A DNA stretch of 64,000 nucleotides from Circinella umbellata (Eukaryota; Mucoromycota; Mucoromycetes; Mucorales; Lichtheimiaceae). The position numbers and the translations under genes are program-made. The notes beneath the pieces are model-generated. The model ran no database searches, was not told the origin of the DNA, and saw only the letters and a list, made by a program, of their open reading frames with translations. Location: assembly GCA_025093555.1 (NCBI GenBank), contig JAIWNF010000024.1, positions 1 to 64,000 of the forward strand. The letters run 5' to 3'. Shown here piece by piece: positions 11,256-22,144 of this stretch (positions within the stretch are counted from its first letter, which is position 1; every line of letters starts with the position of its first letter).

Positions 11256-12875
11256 CTCTCCAATCACCATGGTTCACCTCCAGTTTTATTATTTTTAGAT
11301 GTGTCCAAGGCGTATGATACAGTTGACAGGAACATTATTTGGTCTACACTTGCTCCTCATATACCATACTCATTATTACAATTACTTAAAAATCTCTTTG
11401 ACAATGTATATATAGAAATTTTACTTTCAAATCAAGTCTCCCGCCAGTTTCACCCTATGAATGGGGTCTTACAAGGCTCGGTCTTATCTCCTATTCTTTA
11501 TTCTCACTATATCAACTCTCTACCATCCATGCTGCGTGATGTGGAAATACAATGGCTTAATGAGGAATATGACGATTTTCAACAACAACCTATTTTGAAA
11601 TATAATGGCATGCATATCAACTGTCTGCTCTATGCAGATGATGTCGCTTTAATCGGTACTTGGGAAACAATTCCTCTATTATTGAAGGCATGCGAAGAAC
11701 ACAGTATTACACTTGGCTTTCAATGGAATCCAAATAAATGCATGTATATGTCTACCACAGCACCACCAACAAATTATGCACCAAAACTTTATGACATCGA
11801 CATACAAAGAACAAATACTTTTACATATCTAGGTGTCCCATTTAATCAAGCCGGTTTAATCCACACAAAAGCACTTGTAGAACATAACACAACAGCAACA
11901 ACAACAGTGATGAATGTATTAGCATCAATAGGTGTTCGGGCACGATGCTTTAGCAAACTATTATGTACACGTCTCTATTGTCAATTTTTACGACCAAAAA
12001 TGGAATACGGTCTCGCAATCACAAACCTCACCAAGGATGATAAAAAGCTACTACAAGAAGCTCAACAAACTTGCCTACGTAAAATCTACAGAACGCGCAA
12101 TAATCGATCTATGGCGGTTATACACCATCTTGGAAATTTAGAATATATGACTGAACGCATAACCATATTACAAGCTAAATTCATCTTTCGATCCCATTCC
12201 ATGCCTGATGATGCTCTGCTCCCAATGTTACGACCATATATAATTCTCTCCAAGGGGACTACTGCGTGGAACACCCTAGTTAAAAAAAATAACATTTGGA
12301 ACTCAATAACAATTGACACTGATGATATTACAACAACAGATATCAAAACAGCAATTAAACATCACCGCCAACACGCATATGAAAAACGATGTGAACATAA
12401 ACACAGCATCTTATTGAATACTTGTCGTAAACATTTAGGAATTGACCCTATTCTTTGGATACCAATGTCATCATCGGAACGTATATTATGTATACATTAT
12501 AGACTAGGCTGGATTATGAATCATCAACAACAAGCCTGTCCGAACTGCAACAACATCACTCGTTTATCTAAACAACATTTAATACAATGCTTTAATGTCC
12601 ATTCTTTACTTTCCATCTCTCCTAATATCAAAGATCCAATTTCTTATATTTTCAATCATTTGCCAAAATCACCACCAACTGCATCACTCAGACAACGCTA
12701 TTACAACATAGTATGGCCTAAAGTATGCTACCTTTTACATCAATGTCACCGTACATGTCGTCCAGATCAATACACCACATCATCATTATCAGCATCTCAA
12801 CAATTTGGACAACTTTCTCTCGAATGGATTAAACCCTCAGCCAAGCCTTTTTCCGCATCACCAGTAATATCATAA
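11256..12875 (+). pseudogene. LINE reverse transcriptase, C-terminal ~540 residues
   Basis: The frame is intact to the TAA at 12873-12875. It shows RT motif A (FLDVSKAYDTVDR), motif B (GVLQGSVLSPILYS), the catalytic LLYADDVALIG near 11630, TYLGVPFN, and a long C-terminal region ending in a zinc-knuckle-like CPNCNNITRLSKQHLIQC near 12537-12590. In an active element this enzyme primes reverse transcription at a nicked genomic target. Here the fingers and the upstream endonuclease are missing. The apparent Met start at 11235 lies in LTR copy B and is an accidental read-through, so the first real LINE codon is at 11256. The lack of stops over 1.6 kb suggests recent insertion. Confidence 0.88.
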
Positions 12876-13202
12876 ATTATCTATACATATAAAATAAGAA
12901 CAAAAAAAAAAAAAAAAAAAACGTCAACTGAAACTAATACTTCTTCTCATTACCCCTTTGAATGCACTCCTCACCAGATTTCTTCTTTATTTTGTTTCTA
13001 CTTATTTACTAGTACATAACTACAATATTCTCTCATTTATAAGAACTTCTCCTTTTTAATCTTATCCTTCCCACCCCTTTTTCCTGCTGCCCAGCAGGTT
13101 TTTCAGGACCGAGCTTTGTTTTTTCTGAACTGACGAGAGCAATAGGCTGAGATCAGCGCGTGCTCACTTAATTTCGTCTTAATAAATATATAAATTTCAA
13201 CG
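11256..13202 (+). mobile_element. LINE-a: 5'-truncated subfamily I non-LTR retrotransposon
   Basis: It consists of an open RT-domain reading to 12875, a 20-nt A-tract (12902-12921) and a ~280-bp 3' UTR with the hairpin CCTGCTGCCCAGCAGG and end AAATTTCAACG. It is preceded by GTCATT and followed by TATTTGTCATT (13203-13213). No endonuclease domain is present because of 5' truncation. Confidence 0.88.
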
Positions 13203-13213
13203 TATTTGTCATT

Positions 13214-13832
13214 CTTCATTACCATCATTTTTTTAAACAACATGCTATTACCTGCTTAAATATGCATTACCGACTACATATAACTCCACAACAATCATCT
13301 GACCCAGTATCATTTATACTCAACAAATTACCGAAATCAGCACCAACATCAACTCGCCGCATCAATTTCCTGAAAACTGTTTGGCCAATTATTTGCACAA
13401 TATTAGCAGAACTCGACGCACATCAACATCCCGATTCTGATGAACAACAATATTACAACCCAGATCCTGGAAGAGCTTTTTTGAACTGGATTGATCCTCC
13501 TTCTTCTGATCATGGCTAAGTATTCTATTGTTCCTTTCCTATTTTGCCACTTATTCACAACATATTCTTAGTTAGTCTCTATTATTATTATTTTTTCTCC
13601 TTCTTTCTTTAAATTATCAATTATTATTTACCATATGTTTTCCTTTTATTCTCTCACATATTGGGTACTATTTAACATCATCCAACATTAAACTTTCCCC
13701 TCTTCCTTTTTCCCTATTCCTATAATAGGGTTTTTTACTTTTCTTTATTCCTTTCAGACCGGACTGGAGCGAAAAAAGCTCACCCGAGCACAGCGTTCAT
13801 TAAAGTCAATAAAATATAAATAATTTTAATCG
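13214..13832 (+). mobile_element. LINE-d: subfamily II LINE tail
   Basis: A short reading at 13262-13519 (DPVSFILNKLPKSAPT, then TVWPIICTIL and FLNWIDPP) aligns with the C-terminus of the LINE-a protein (DPISYIFNHLPKSPPT, IVWPKVCYLL, LEWIKPS) but is clearly diverged. It defines a second subfamily. The 3' UTR has a hairpin, CCCTATT...AATAGGG near 13710-13728, and ends ATTTTAATCG. It is flanked by TATTTGTCATT at 13203-13213 and 13833-13843. Confidence 0.8.
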
Positions 13833-14552
13833 TATTTGTCATTCTAATTATTAAAGTATAGTGTATCTTTAATTATGCTTTGCTGACATTTCGTGTAATT
13901 CCCTATTTGGAGCATGATTTATAAGAACACAGAAGTCCGTCTTCTATAATGATATAAGGTTACAGCTGCGTAGATATATCATATCGTCAACCGCTTAAAG
14001 TCTAATCTTGATATTATTAATCTTATATTCATAATTCACACGGCCATGACAAATATAAATCTTACGTATACACATATCAATATATCCCACTGATAATAAG
14101 AACCATATAAATAGAGATAATATTTTATTTTAATAAACTTCAGCCCAATTATTGTTCTTTTGGGTCTCGTTGACTTTTTAACGTCTCTTTTATTTTATAA
14201 ATTTCTATTGATATAACAATATCCATTAATTTTCACACCTCAATGACTTCACCAAGAACCAAGGAATGATAAAAATAACATAATAAAATTTTCGCATCCC
14301 CCTTTATTTTACTTTCATAGCACGTAGCGGCATTGAAACTTTAATGGATATGTAAATCAAAAAAATTATGTGATAAATATAAGGATTGTAATTAAATCGG
14401 CATACAGGATGGGTCACCTTTTTTATTACGCCATTTGCATGTTTTTTCTTAAAAGTTTATTGAATGTTTATTCTCTTCTTGTTCTTCTCGCTTTAAGCCT
14501 TTAGATATCGTACTAATATCAGGTGCCTTAAACAACTTGAATTCATTTTAGT

Positions 14553-14663
14553 TTATAATGTTAGTGATCGGTTTGTCATGGTTCGCGGGTTGAGTCTCTT
14601 TTTCTCAGCCAGAATACTATACTGTTCAGCTGTCAAGCCAACGTTAGCTTTGGTTACTGTCAT
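14553..14663 (-). pseudogene. Possible N-terminal remnant of pogo-like transposase
   Basis: A 36-residue minus-strand reading (MTVTKANVGLTAEQYSILAE...) lies inside the pogo-like element and ends at a TAA. Its length and its Ala/Glu/Lys-rich helical pattern would suit the start of a helix-turn-helix DNA-binding domain. The link rests mainly on position. Confidence 0.3.
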
Positions 14664-15043
14664 TTTGTTTTAGTATATATAGAGCAGAAATATAGAAAGA
14701 TGGAAAAAAAATGAAAAAATGGAATAATATAATAGATAAATTATCTCTGCATCTTTTGGGTACTATTTATAGCTTTTATTTTTTCAAAAAAAAAAAGTCA
14801 TAGATATGCTCAAATAAAAAAAGAAATAGTTCCAAAAATGCATCAAGAACGAGCATATAGAAATAATTTATTAATTAATACGTATTTTGATACATTAAAA
14901 GATACTGTATACAGTCGTAAGCTGAAGTATTCAATTTATGCACATTCTTGGAAAAAATTTCATAGTATCCGTTAATTTTCACACCCCTTTATTTTCACAA
15001 AAAAATGGGGAAATGGCCCTATGAAATTAACGGGGACCCTCTG

Positions 15044-15433
15044 TAATATGGTATACTTGTTCGTACTCTTTTATTATTATTATTTTTTTTTCTTCTTCAT
15101 CCTTTGTTCTACTGATTTATATTACTGACTCTCATCCTTTCCCTGCTTGTGAGCGCGGACTTTTCATACACTTTTTAATTTCTATATCTGTATGTCTGAT
15201 AAGAATATTGTGTTAACAGACACCAGAATTTTGAATGTAGTATTGGTGGAAAGATTACTGTCTTTTTTTCACGTGACAATACTAGTTATTGGACCATTTT
15301 TAAACATAAATAATATAAATATTAATAAACAAGAACCCCCTCCCCATTTTAAATTATAATAAAAATATTTACTTTTTATGAGAAAAAGGTTATCTCTGGA
15401 GTGATCGAACCATGTAAAAAAAAAGAAAGATTG
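15044..15433 (+). repeat. Dispersed duplicated segment, copy D1
   Basis: This closely matches D2 at 26903-27351, from TAATATGGTATACTTG through GAGCGCGGACTTT and TTTTTTTCACGTGACAATAC to AGAAAGATTGGAC. D1 lacks about 55 bp near its 3' end. Both copies hold a short reading starting ATGTCTG (at 15198: MSDKNIVLTDTRILN), conserved in frame. The left boundary coincides with the TA at the end of the pogo-like element. Confidence 0.75.
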
Positions 15434-15938
15434 GACTTTGAATTGTGCGTCCGTAAACTTCAGTTTCCAATGGCAACTAATTAAACACATTTAAATCCCA
15501 CTTCTTCTCTCACAAAACATCACTAAAAACGATGCATTTAAAAATCTGGCATATTAAATATTTATATTCATATAATAATATTTTTTTTAATAATGAGGCT
15601 GGTGATTCGAAGGACCATTTCTGCTATTCCAGATTTTCAACTTGTTTGTTTCATTTAATTAAAACATTGTGGAAATTCGATCGAGGATATGAACAGGTAC
15701 AGTTTTCATATCCTTCATTTTTTGAACTTGGATCTTTAGTTCCTCGAAGGAATCTATAAATCTATAAATCTATATATATATATATAGATTTCAATATTAT
15801 TTAAATATTGCTGCTAAATCAACGTGTTTTTTTATACAATACCTCTCCATAGCCTCATTAAGAAGGGCTTAAGATGCCACAGGTGAAGCCTCTTCTGTTT
15901 CTATGGCCTGAAGTTGCTGTTGCTGTTGTACGTATTTG

Positions 15939-16017
<79 letters not shown>

Positions 16018-16139
16018 AAAGAAGAAGGAGTTGTTGAACGGATCAAGCTGATATTGAGGACACGATTCACCTGGATTATACAAAAATTATTACTAGTTCC
16101 AGATGATATATATTAGGTGCATGTATTAATACGTACCAA
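15434..16139. other. No supportable gene; contains a GAT microsatellite
   Basis: AT-rich DNA. The only striking item is the uninterrupted (GAT)n run at about 15940-16017 (some 26 units), which creates long Asp, Ile or Ser homopolymer readings on both strands that are not genes. Confidence 0.6.
15940..16017. repeat. (GAT)n trinucleotide microsatellite
   Basis: About 26 perfect trinucleotide units, likely to vary in length between isolates. Confidence 0.95.
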
Positions 16140-18297
16140 ATACATGTGCTTGCGTGGTGAATCATATGCTTAATTGTCCGGGCAAGTACAAGAAACAATA
16201 AAATCGTCATCAACGTCGATCAAAACATCAGAGGTAATATTTTCGTCAGTAAACGAAAGCACTAGCACTTTGATCGTATTACCTTCTTGACTGATGATTC
16301 TTGCAGCAGCTTCTTCTTCTATAATTTGCAATGAGAATTTTAGATAATAACATCTGTTAGATAACCTAGTGAAAATATGCTTACCATTTAACTCGTTGAC
16401 ACGAGCAAGTCTTGTCCTTTCTGCTTTGTTCATTGTACGAAGCCTGAATTTGGCTACCGTACAAAGGTGACCCTGCATCAAGTCAGGGAGAACAAGACCT
16501 AAAGAATGTACACAAGTGCATCTACTCGTTGCCTTCTCAAACTTGGCAAATAAACTTTTTTCAATTGACGGTGCCAAGTCTCTATGGAATTATTTGTGTT
16601 TACATGGTGATAATGCTTTTTTTACATGTGGTAAGCTAAAGAATCATTAAATGCTACATAAAAATGTCTCTATTTTTTTTTAAAAAAAAAACTTACATTG
16701 CGCCATGCTTGACTCCATTTTTCACGTTTCCGAAGAATCTCTCTCTCAAAGTATTGATACAGCTCGGGGTCGTCCCATTCTTCATCAAAAGCAATACACC
16801 AGGTCTCAAAGTTTTCATGTTCAAGATCAAAATCGACTGGCGTTTTTGCTCTCATCATATTCATCATTAGGGAGAGTGCTGCTTCACGCCTTTCTCTCTT
16901 TTCTTTCGGAGTTTTTGATGGCGTGGATGGTTTTGCCGTGAATTTGGTAAGAATATTTTTCTTCCATGCACGAAGGACATGCCAATGACAGATAAGTATC
17001 TTCACATTGTCAGTGTATGTGCCAAATGATACATTATCATTTACAGTATTATATGCCTTATTAATAGCAACTATCTCTGTATCAGAATCGTCGATCATAA
17101 CACGGGATGGTACGTATCCATGCCCATCCTTAATCCATTGAAGCCAATACAAGGTTGGATATTGAGCATGTGAATTTGTAATCATCCACGTCAATGGTTT
17201 GCCCTTTCCGGTAATCCTGCATCTTGCTACAAGTGTATAGAGATAACAGTCATGATTGGTACCATCTACATAAGTCCTATGGGTAGAATCAAGACATACA
17301 AGATCCCTATTCTCTTTCAATAGCTATATAATAACGAATATATAATCGATAAGGTAAATGTATCATGTATTTTTATTTATGTCGATTATCTTACCTTTAA
17401 TTGCCATCGTGACATGAATGCAAAAAAAAAATATTCCCTTTTCATATCTATCGAGACTTTTCGAGGTGAAATATTCTCTTTCGTTTTGGATTTTAGTGCT
17501 CCTTTTAATAAGACTGTTTGCCATCAAAGGATGAAGTTGGGATTGGCGTCTAAGATGGATTTTCATCACATAATAGACATGATGATATCAATTCTCACTG
17601 ATTGTGGTAATTGATCATAGTCTTCGTTATCCAAGATATTTTCAAGAACATCCTTGTCAAGACGAAGCATATGTTTGATATTTCTCCAGGTAAGACTTTT
17701 CTCCACTTGAGCTTGGATAAATTCCATCACAAAGCGAGGGAGCGTACCGGATGTTGTATCTATGTTGCTGCCAGGTTCATGACCAGTATGCTTACGCAAG
17801 TATTGTACCGTGATCATGTTCTTGTCTTCACTGTCTTTATTAACAAAGGCAGTAAATCCTGCCTGACAATTGCAACAAAATGTGGTTTCTCCTCGAGGGA
17901 GACCCGCACGTTGGCATACAAAATGCTGTTATGTATTGATTATAATGTATAAAGTAAAATAAATAAATAAATATTTTATAAGTAACTGGGCAAAACGTTT
18001 TTATATATGATGATATTGTTATTTGGCATTTTACTTCGTTGAAAGTATAGCCAAGTTTTCCTCTTGAGCGCTTTTGACCAGGAGGAGGTGGTGTGTATCC
18101 AATTCTAAGATACTCTTCATTTTTGGTTTTACGGTCCTGGTTTTGCTTCCATTGGTTTCATTATAGAACTTGCAGTTATAATAGTTTTCTTGTTCCTCAA
18201 TCCAATTATGATAATCCATTCTCGAAACTTTCAATTCGATGGATAAACCATCGTCTTCAGGTCGAGCGATAAATGTTGTTGTAAGGTAATTTTCCAT
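16140..18297 (-). pseudogene. MULE (Mutator-like) transposase, broken
   Basis: Starting at ATG 18297 (MENYLTTTFIARPEDDG..., MDYHNWIEEQE), the reading passes through a frameshift near 18060 and then a Cys-containing block with a GH pattern (FCCNCQAGF, YLRKHTGHEPG near 17770-17880). It enters the catalytic core at 17320-16694: CLDSTHRTY (first Asp), MIDDSDTEIVAI (second Asp), and the MULE-typical LICHWHVLRAWKKN. A GTAAGT donor follows WSQAWRN near 16692. Beyond it, damaged frames lead to a SWIM-type zinc finger (SCTCPD near 16175). That finger is broken by a TAA at once, and the CxH half reads RKH where PCKH is expected. Several frameshifts and the lost finger make it non-functional. Terminal inverted repeats were not found. 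Confidence 0.8.
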
Positions 18298-18446
18298 ATT
18301 TTTATTGTTATTAATTATTAATAATAATTCAGGAACCAAAATAAATAAATAAAATAGAGTCAAATCAGGAAAGATAATACTGTCTCTACTATAAATATTC
18401 AGCCGATAAAAATCGAGGTTTATACGCGAACAATTCAAGTCTTGCC

Positions 18447-20131
18447 TTATTCCATTGCTAATTTTTCTTTCCATGCGTAAAGCCGTTTCAAAGTTGATCG
18501 AAAAATATCCAGTTCCAATAACAATTTTGGTATATATAATGAGTCAACTTGATGTGCAACCACCACACCTTGGAAAAAAAAATAGTTGCACCATATATCC
18601 AATTCGTCCTCTCCAGTCCATGTATTCTATGGCGAGCTCTTTTTTGGTGATATTGTGGATGTTGTATGCTATTGCAGAGTTTATTCCAATGTTCTTGCTC
18701 TGTTGTTGGATGCATAATGTAGCGGAAGCGGTAAGCTTTTTAAATTCAGTAGAGCACACTTCAATAACTGTGTCATTATACTTTGTTTTCGATAACATAT
18801 CCATTCGTCTTCCACTGTCCACCTCATCTTCATTTAGTATTTTCATATATTGACTAGCTTGAGAAATTGTTTCTCCATCATATATAGCGACGTCATTTTC
18901 ATCTTCGAATAATATATCCATTGATTCAGTGAACTTTCGAAGATACATATTTTCTGAATAACTGCCCATCACCTCGTCATTCTCCTTCGCCCAGAATTTA
19001 AAATTGAAGACGACTTGCTGTACAATGTGGAGCAATTTGTAATTATCAGACGTTTCAACTGGTTCAGCAGATTTTTGGTCGTCAAAGTATTGCAATATTC
19101 TATTGGCATTTTTATCAAAACGATATTCCAATAGATGGTCGAAAAGACTGTCAATTTTTACAGTAATTGAACTTGGTAGTAGTGTTCTACGTTTTCGCAT
19201 TCGTCCATAATCTCTTTGTGTGTTGTCATATTGAACTCAGCTGCATATTTCTCTCTGTAATTACAATTTATAAAATTCATTAATTCCATGTCTTCGCAGT
19301 CCAATTTTGATTGGCATAATAATGGGCATCTGGATCTTTTCTATCTCTTTTACTTTGACTTTTACCTTTTTTTTAATTGACTTTTGACAGACTTTACAAC
19401 AAGGGAAACTCTGCCACGTGTCAATTTTGACACGGAGTGTGTGAGGTTTTCCGGCCTCATACCTCTGGATCTTGATCGAGAAGTTCGGTCGTTTTGCTGC
19501 ATTGTATAACAAAACAGATGGTAATCCTTTCCTTTTGGTATATATAATGAGCTGGAAAGTGGTATTATGCCTTCAAGGATTCTCTTTTTGGCCACTACAC
19601 GTAACAGGTTGAATAAAGAGTCCATTGATTACTCACTCTCTTGTTCCTCGTCGCCCTCTTCTTGTTCCTCATTGTCCTCTTTTTGCTCCTCATTGTCCTC
19701 TTTTTGCTCCTCATTGTCCTCTTTTTGCTCCTCATCGTCCTCTTCATTTTCTGAAACGGACTTTTTATATCTTTCGAGACTGTTTGAGGCTGAATTCGCG
19801 TATTTACCAAGAGTAACAATAAAATTTACTTCATACTGCGCGTTTACATTTATAAGAGCTTTGAGCTTTTTATGAATAGCTTGAAATTTGGCGGAAGCTC
19901 TAGTAGGAAACTTCTTGAGCTTGGCAGTGGTGCGTCGCATGGATGTCAGGTTATTGTAAAGGCTAATCCATTGTTTCATTAAATGTAATGCTGAAGTGGC
20001 GCCAACATCAATCACTGCTATACTATTTTCTTTGTGACAAATTGATTAAAAGTTGCTTTCGAGGTTGTTTCTAAATAGCTTTCAACGATCTGTTGTTTTT
20101 GTAGAGTCTTTTTGTTGATCTCTTTAACCAT
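18447..20131 (-). pseudogene. Multi-copy family protein with PD-(D/E)XK-like motif, copy 2
   Basis: The reading begins at ATG 20131 (MVKEINKKTLQKQQI), shifts frame near 20030, and continues in a Lys-rich helix and a 21-bp repeated acidic tract (EEQKEDN units, near 19665-19740). After more frame changes comes a long clean part, 19200-18590. Key residues are GRRMDMLSK, VIEVCSTEFKK and QQQSKNIGIN, giving D-x17-E-x-K, the same spacing as copy 4. A one-base slip in an A-run near 18580 shifts the C-terminus, which is then readable to a TAA at 18447 (VVVAHQVDSLYIPKLLLEL) and matches the end of copy 4. It is the longest uninterrupted example of the core. Confidence 0.6.
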
Positions 20132-20154
20132 TGTTAAAGTCTATTACATTTGAG

Positions 20155-21113
20155 TAGGGATCCTCATGAGAACCGAAGAACCGGAACCGAACGGGAAGTG
20201 AACCGAGAAAAGTCGAGACGATTCTATGGAAGGAACCGACCGGAACCGACATTATAATTTAGTAAATTCTTGAGATTTTTAAATTATGATGGGAAAAAAA
20301 CATTAATTGTGAAAATAAAGTATGAAGATTTGGAACGTAGGGCTTCTTTTTTGTATAAACTAGTATATACTTTTAAAGAACAAAAGTATAATGCATTATA
20401 AAAAAAAAGAACTAGTAGTTTTTTTTTGGCAGACTGGAAAGGAAATATCAAAATAGATACTCAGCAACAAGTTTTCCCTTCTTTTCTTTCTTGCATAATC
20501 ACTTTCACAAATGTAACAACAGTACTTTTTTTCTATTATTTAACACGTTCATTATTTTCTATTCATAATCCTCTAACTTCCATTAACACGACTATTATTT
20601 TTTTTAAACGTAATCACTCTTACAGATATAACAGCAATAACACAATGGCTGTTTGATGCATATTTATTTTTATGAATTACCAATAATACGTTTCTTTCTT
20701 CCATTTAACACAGCTGTCATTTACTTATTTCTTTTGCTAATTACTTTAAGAATGTAACAACAGTAAATTTCTAACTTCCACGCGGTATGACAGCTTTGAA
20801 TAAAATATTCAATAGTTGCTGATACTATATATTTTCGCTTCAAAATAGAGCTACATACAATACTTAAAGTATGTATTTTCGCTTTTTTTGATGATAAATG
20901 GAATTTAATTACTTTTGTTTTTTTTATAATAGTTGTGGCTGCATATAAAAAATTTATTGTGCTTATGTTTTAAGATTTCTGTTTTTTTCAAAAAGAAAAA
21001 AAAATCTATCGTCGGTTCCTCGTTCTTCTCGGTTCCTCACGGTTCGGTTCGGTTCGGTTCGGTTCTTACTAAAGGTCGGTTCGATTCGGTTCTCCTAAGA
21101 AACCGAACCGTAA
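20155..21113. mobile_element. hAT-like remnant with GGTTC subterminal repeats
   Basis: The left side (20155-20252) carries repeated GAACCG words. The right side (21012-21113) carries repeated CGGTTC words in inverse orientation. Many short inverted subterminal repeats of this kind are typical of hAT elements. The very ends do not match well and no 8-bp duplication was found, so the borders are approximate. The middle is AT-rich without coding sequence. Confidence 0.45.
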
Positions 21114-21136
21114 CTAAGAACATCTTCACAAAAACT

Positions 21137-21721
21137 ATGGAAGAATACCAAGGATTAGAAGGTACACGAAAATTAGAGTTCTGTTTAATCAATCCAATAA
21201 GTCTTTATTCAAACTAATATGTTGCTTTTTATATATATAGAATTACAACTCTATCTGCATTCACAAAAACAACCTTCCTTTACCCAATTTATAGTTGAAA
21301 ATCAAAAAAAAAAATTGTATTATGATCTCTAAACATTGCAGCAAATACAGGCGAAGCATTGAATGGCTTCTGGTATGAACGTTATAAAAAACAGCATATG
21401 AATATAAAAGCTAGTACAAAGTAAGTGGAAAGGCATACAGTAATAATCAATCACGTATGCATTGTCTTTTGACTTCTTTTTTTTTGTTTTCTTTTTCTTA
21501 CATAGGATCAAAAAACCAAAATTCAATCCTATCATATGGAATTCGATTATGAACAAAGTATTGACTAGAGTAAGTTCTTCGGAACATCACCTTTATAAAA
21601 AAAATTGAAATGGTCAAGTTTTGAAATTAATTAATATGTTTTATTTTAGCGCGCTGCACAAGATACCAGTAGAATCACACGTCAAGGCTTCAAGAACTTT
21701 TTCGTCAAATTAAAGAAGTAA
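21137..21721 (+). pseudogene. Unrecognised small multi-exon gene fragment
   Basis: Segments joined at good splice sites give one frame: about 21137-21163 (MEEYQGLEG), 21343-21420 (NTGEALNGFWYERYKKQ...), about 21507-21568 (IKKPKFNPIIWNSIM...) and 21651-21721 (RAAQDTSRITRQGF...KK, stop TAA). Donors are GTACAC, GTAAGT and GTAAGT, and acceptors CAG, TAG and TAG. The product, near 78 residues, is basic and unknown. Because it abuts the hAT-like remnant, the true 5' end may be lost. Confidence 0.4.
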
Positions 21722-21731
21722 AATGTAATGG

Positions 21732-22046
21732 TGTAAGACCATTACGACGATATATTCAACCATAAGGTTGTTGATCTACATGCTTATCCGCGGAATACTA
21801 AAGATAGACGATAGCATGGTTGAGCACATGGTTGGATATAGAAATAGTAGGATAGTTATTCTATATAGAAATGTTGACCATTGATATTAGATATATATTA
21901 GTTAGACGTAAATTAGCCCCTGATATATCGACGTATATAAATAAAGGGTTTCCTGACAACCAGGAAACAGTAATTCGTTTTTATCATATATATCCTCGAG
22001 CCCCTTTTCTTTCTACCAATATTTAACTACGTATTACGCTTCCTCA
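21732..22046 (+). repeat. LTR-like sequence (weak candidate)
   Basis: Starts TGTAAGACCATTACG, ends ACGCTTCCTCA, and has TATAAATAAAGGG about 100 bp before the end followed by a pyrimidine-rich stretch. No target duplication and no second copy are in the window. It could equally be ordinary intergenic DNA. Confidence 0.25.
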
Positions 22047-22144
22047 TAAACTGGCTGATAGAACCCGATTGTAAGTATACAATAATCAGTCATGCGCTAT
22101 TACATAAAATGTGCAAATAACCAAGCTCATGTTGGAAAAGATGC

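Larger units (their letters stand above)
8488..14218 (+). mobile_element. Solo LTR, copy C, split by a 5.3-kb LINE cluster
   Basis: The left fragment 8488-8524 (TGTTGTATCCAACGCAT...) and right fragment 13833-14218 (to GATATAACA) join into a full LTR colinear with copies A and B. The whole is flanked by a perfect 5-bp duplication ATATC at 8483-8487 and 14219-14223. That shows the two pieces are one insertion later split, not two separate LTRs. The split falls between TAAAGATAATTA and TTTGTCATT. Confidence 0.85.
8462..15043 (-). mobile_element. Pogo/Tc1-like DNA transposon remnant, hollowed and filled by nested insertions
   Basis: The ends are inverted repeats: CAGAGGGTCCCTGTTAATTT at the left, and at the right the complement of CAGAGGGTCCCCGTTAATTT. 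Each is flanked by TA (8460-8461 and 15044-15045), the duplication expected of Tc1/mariner/pogo elements. Only 8462-8487 and 14219-15043 belong to the element itself, about 0.85 kb. The rest is LTR copy C with its own insertions. A short minus-strand reading at 14553-14663 could be the remains of its transposase. Confidence 0.7.

Noticed and set aside
15858..16117. Long overlapping readings on both strands with poly-Asp, poly-Ile or poly-Ser
   Set aside because: All are translations of the same (GAT)n microsatellite in different frames.
19567..19875. Ser- and Cys-rich plus-strand reading
   Set aside because: Antisense to the 21-bp acidic repeat of family copy 2.
22047..22075. Primer-binding-site-like TGGCTGATAGAACCC after the LTR-like sequence
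   Set aside because: It does not fit the 3' end of a plausible tRNA, and no retrotransposon coding sequence follows.
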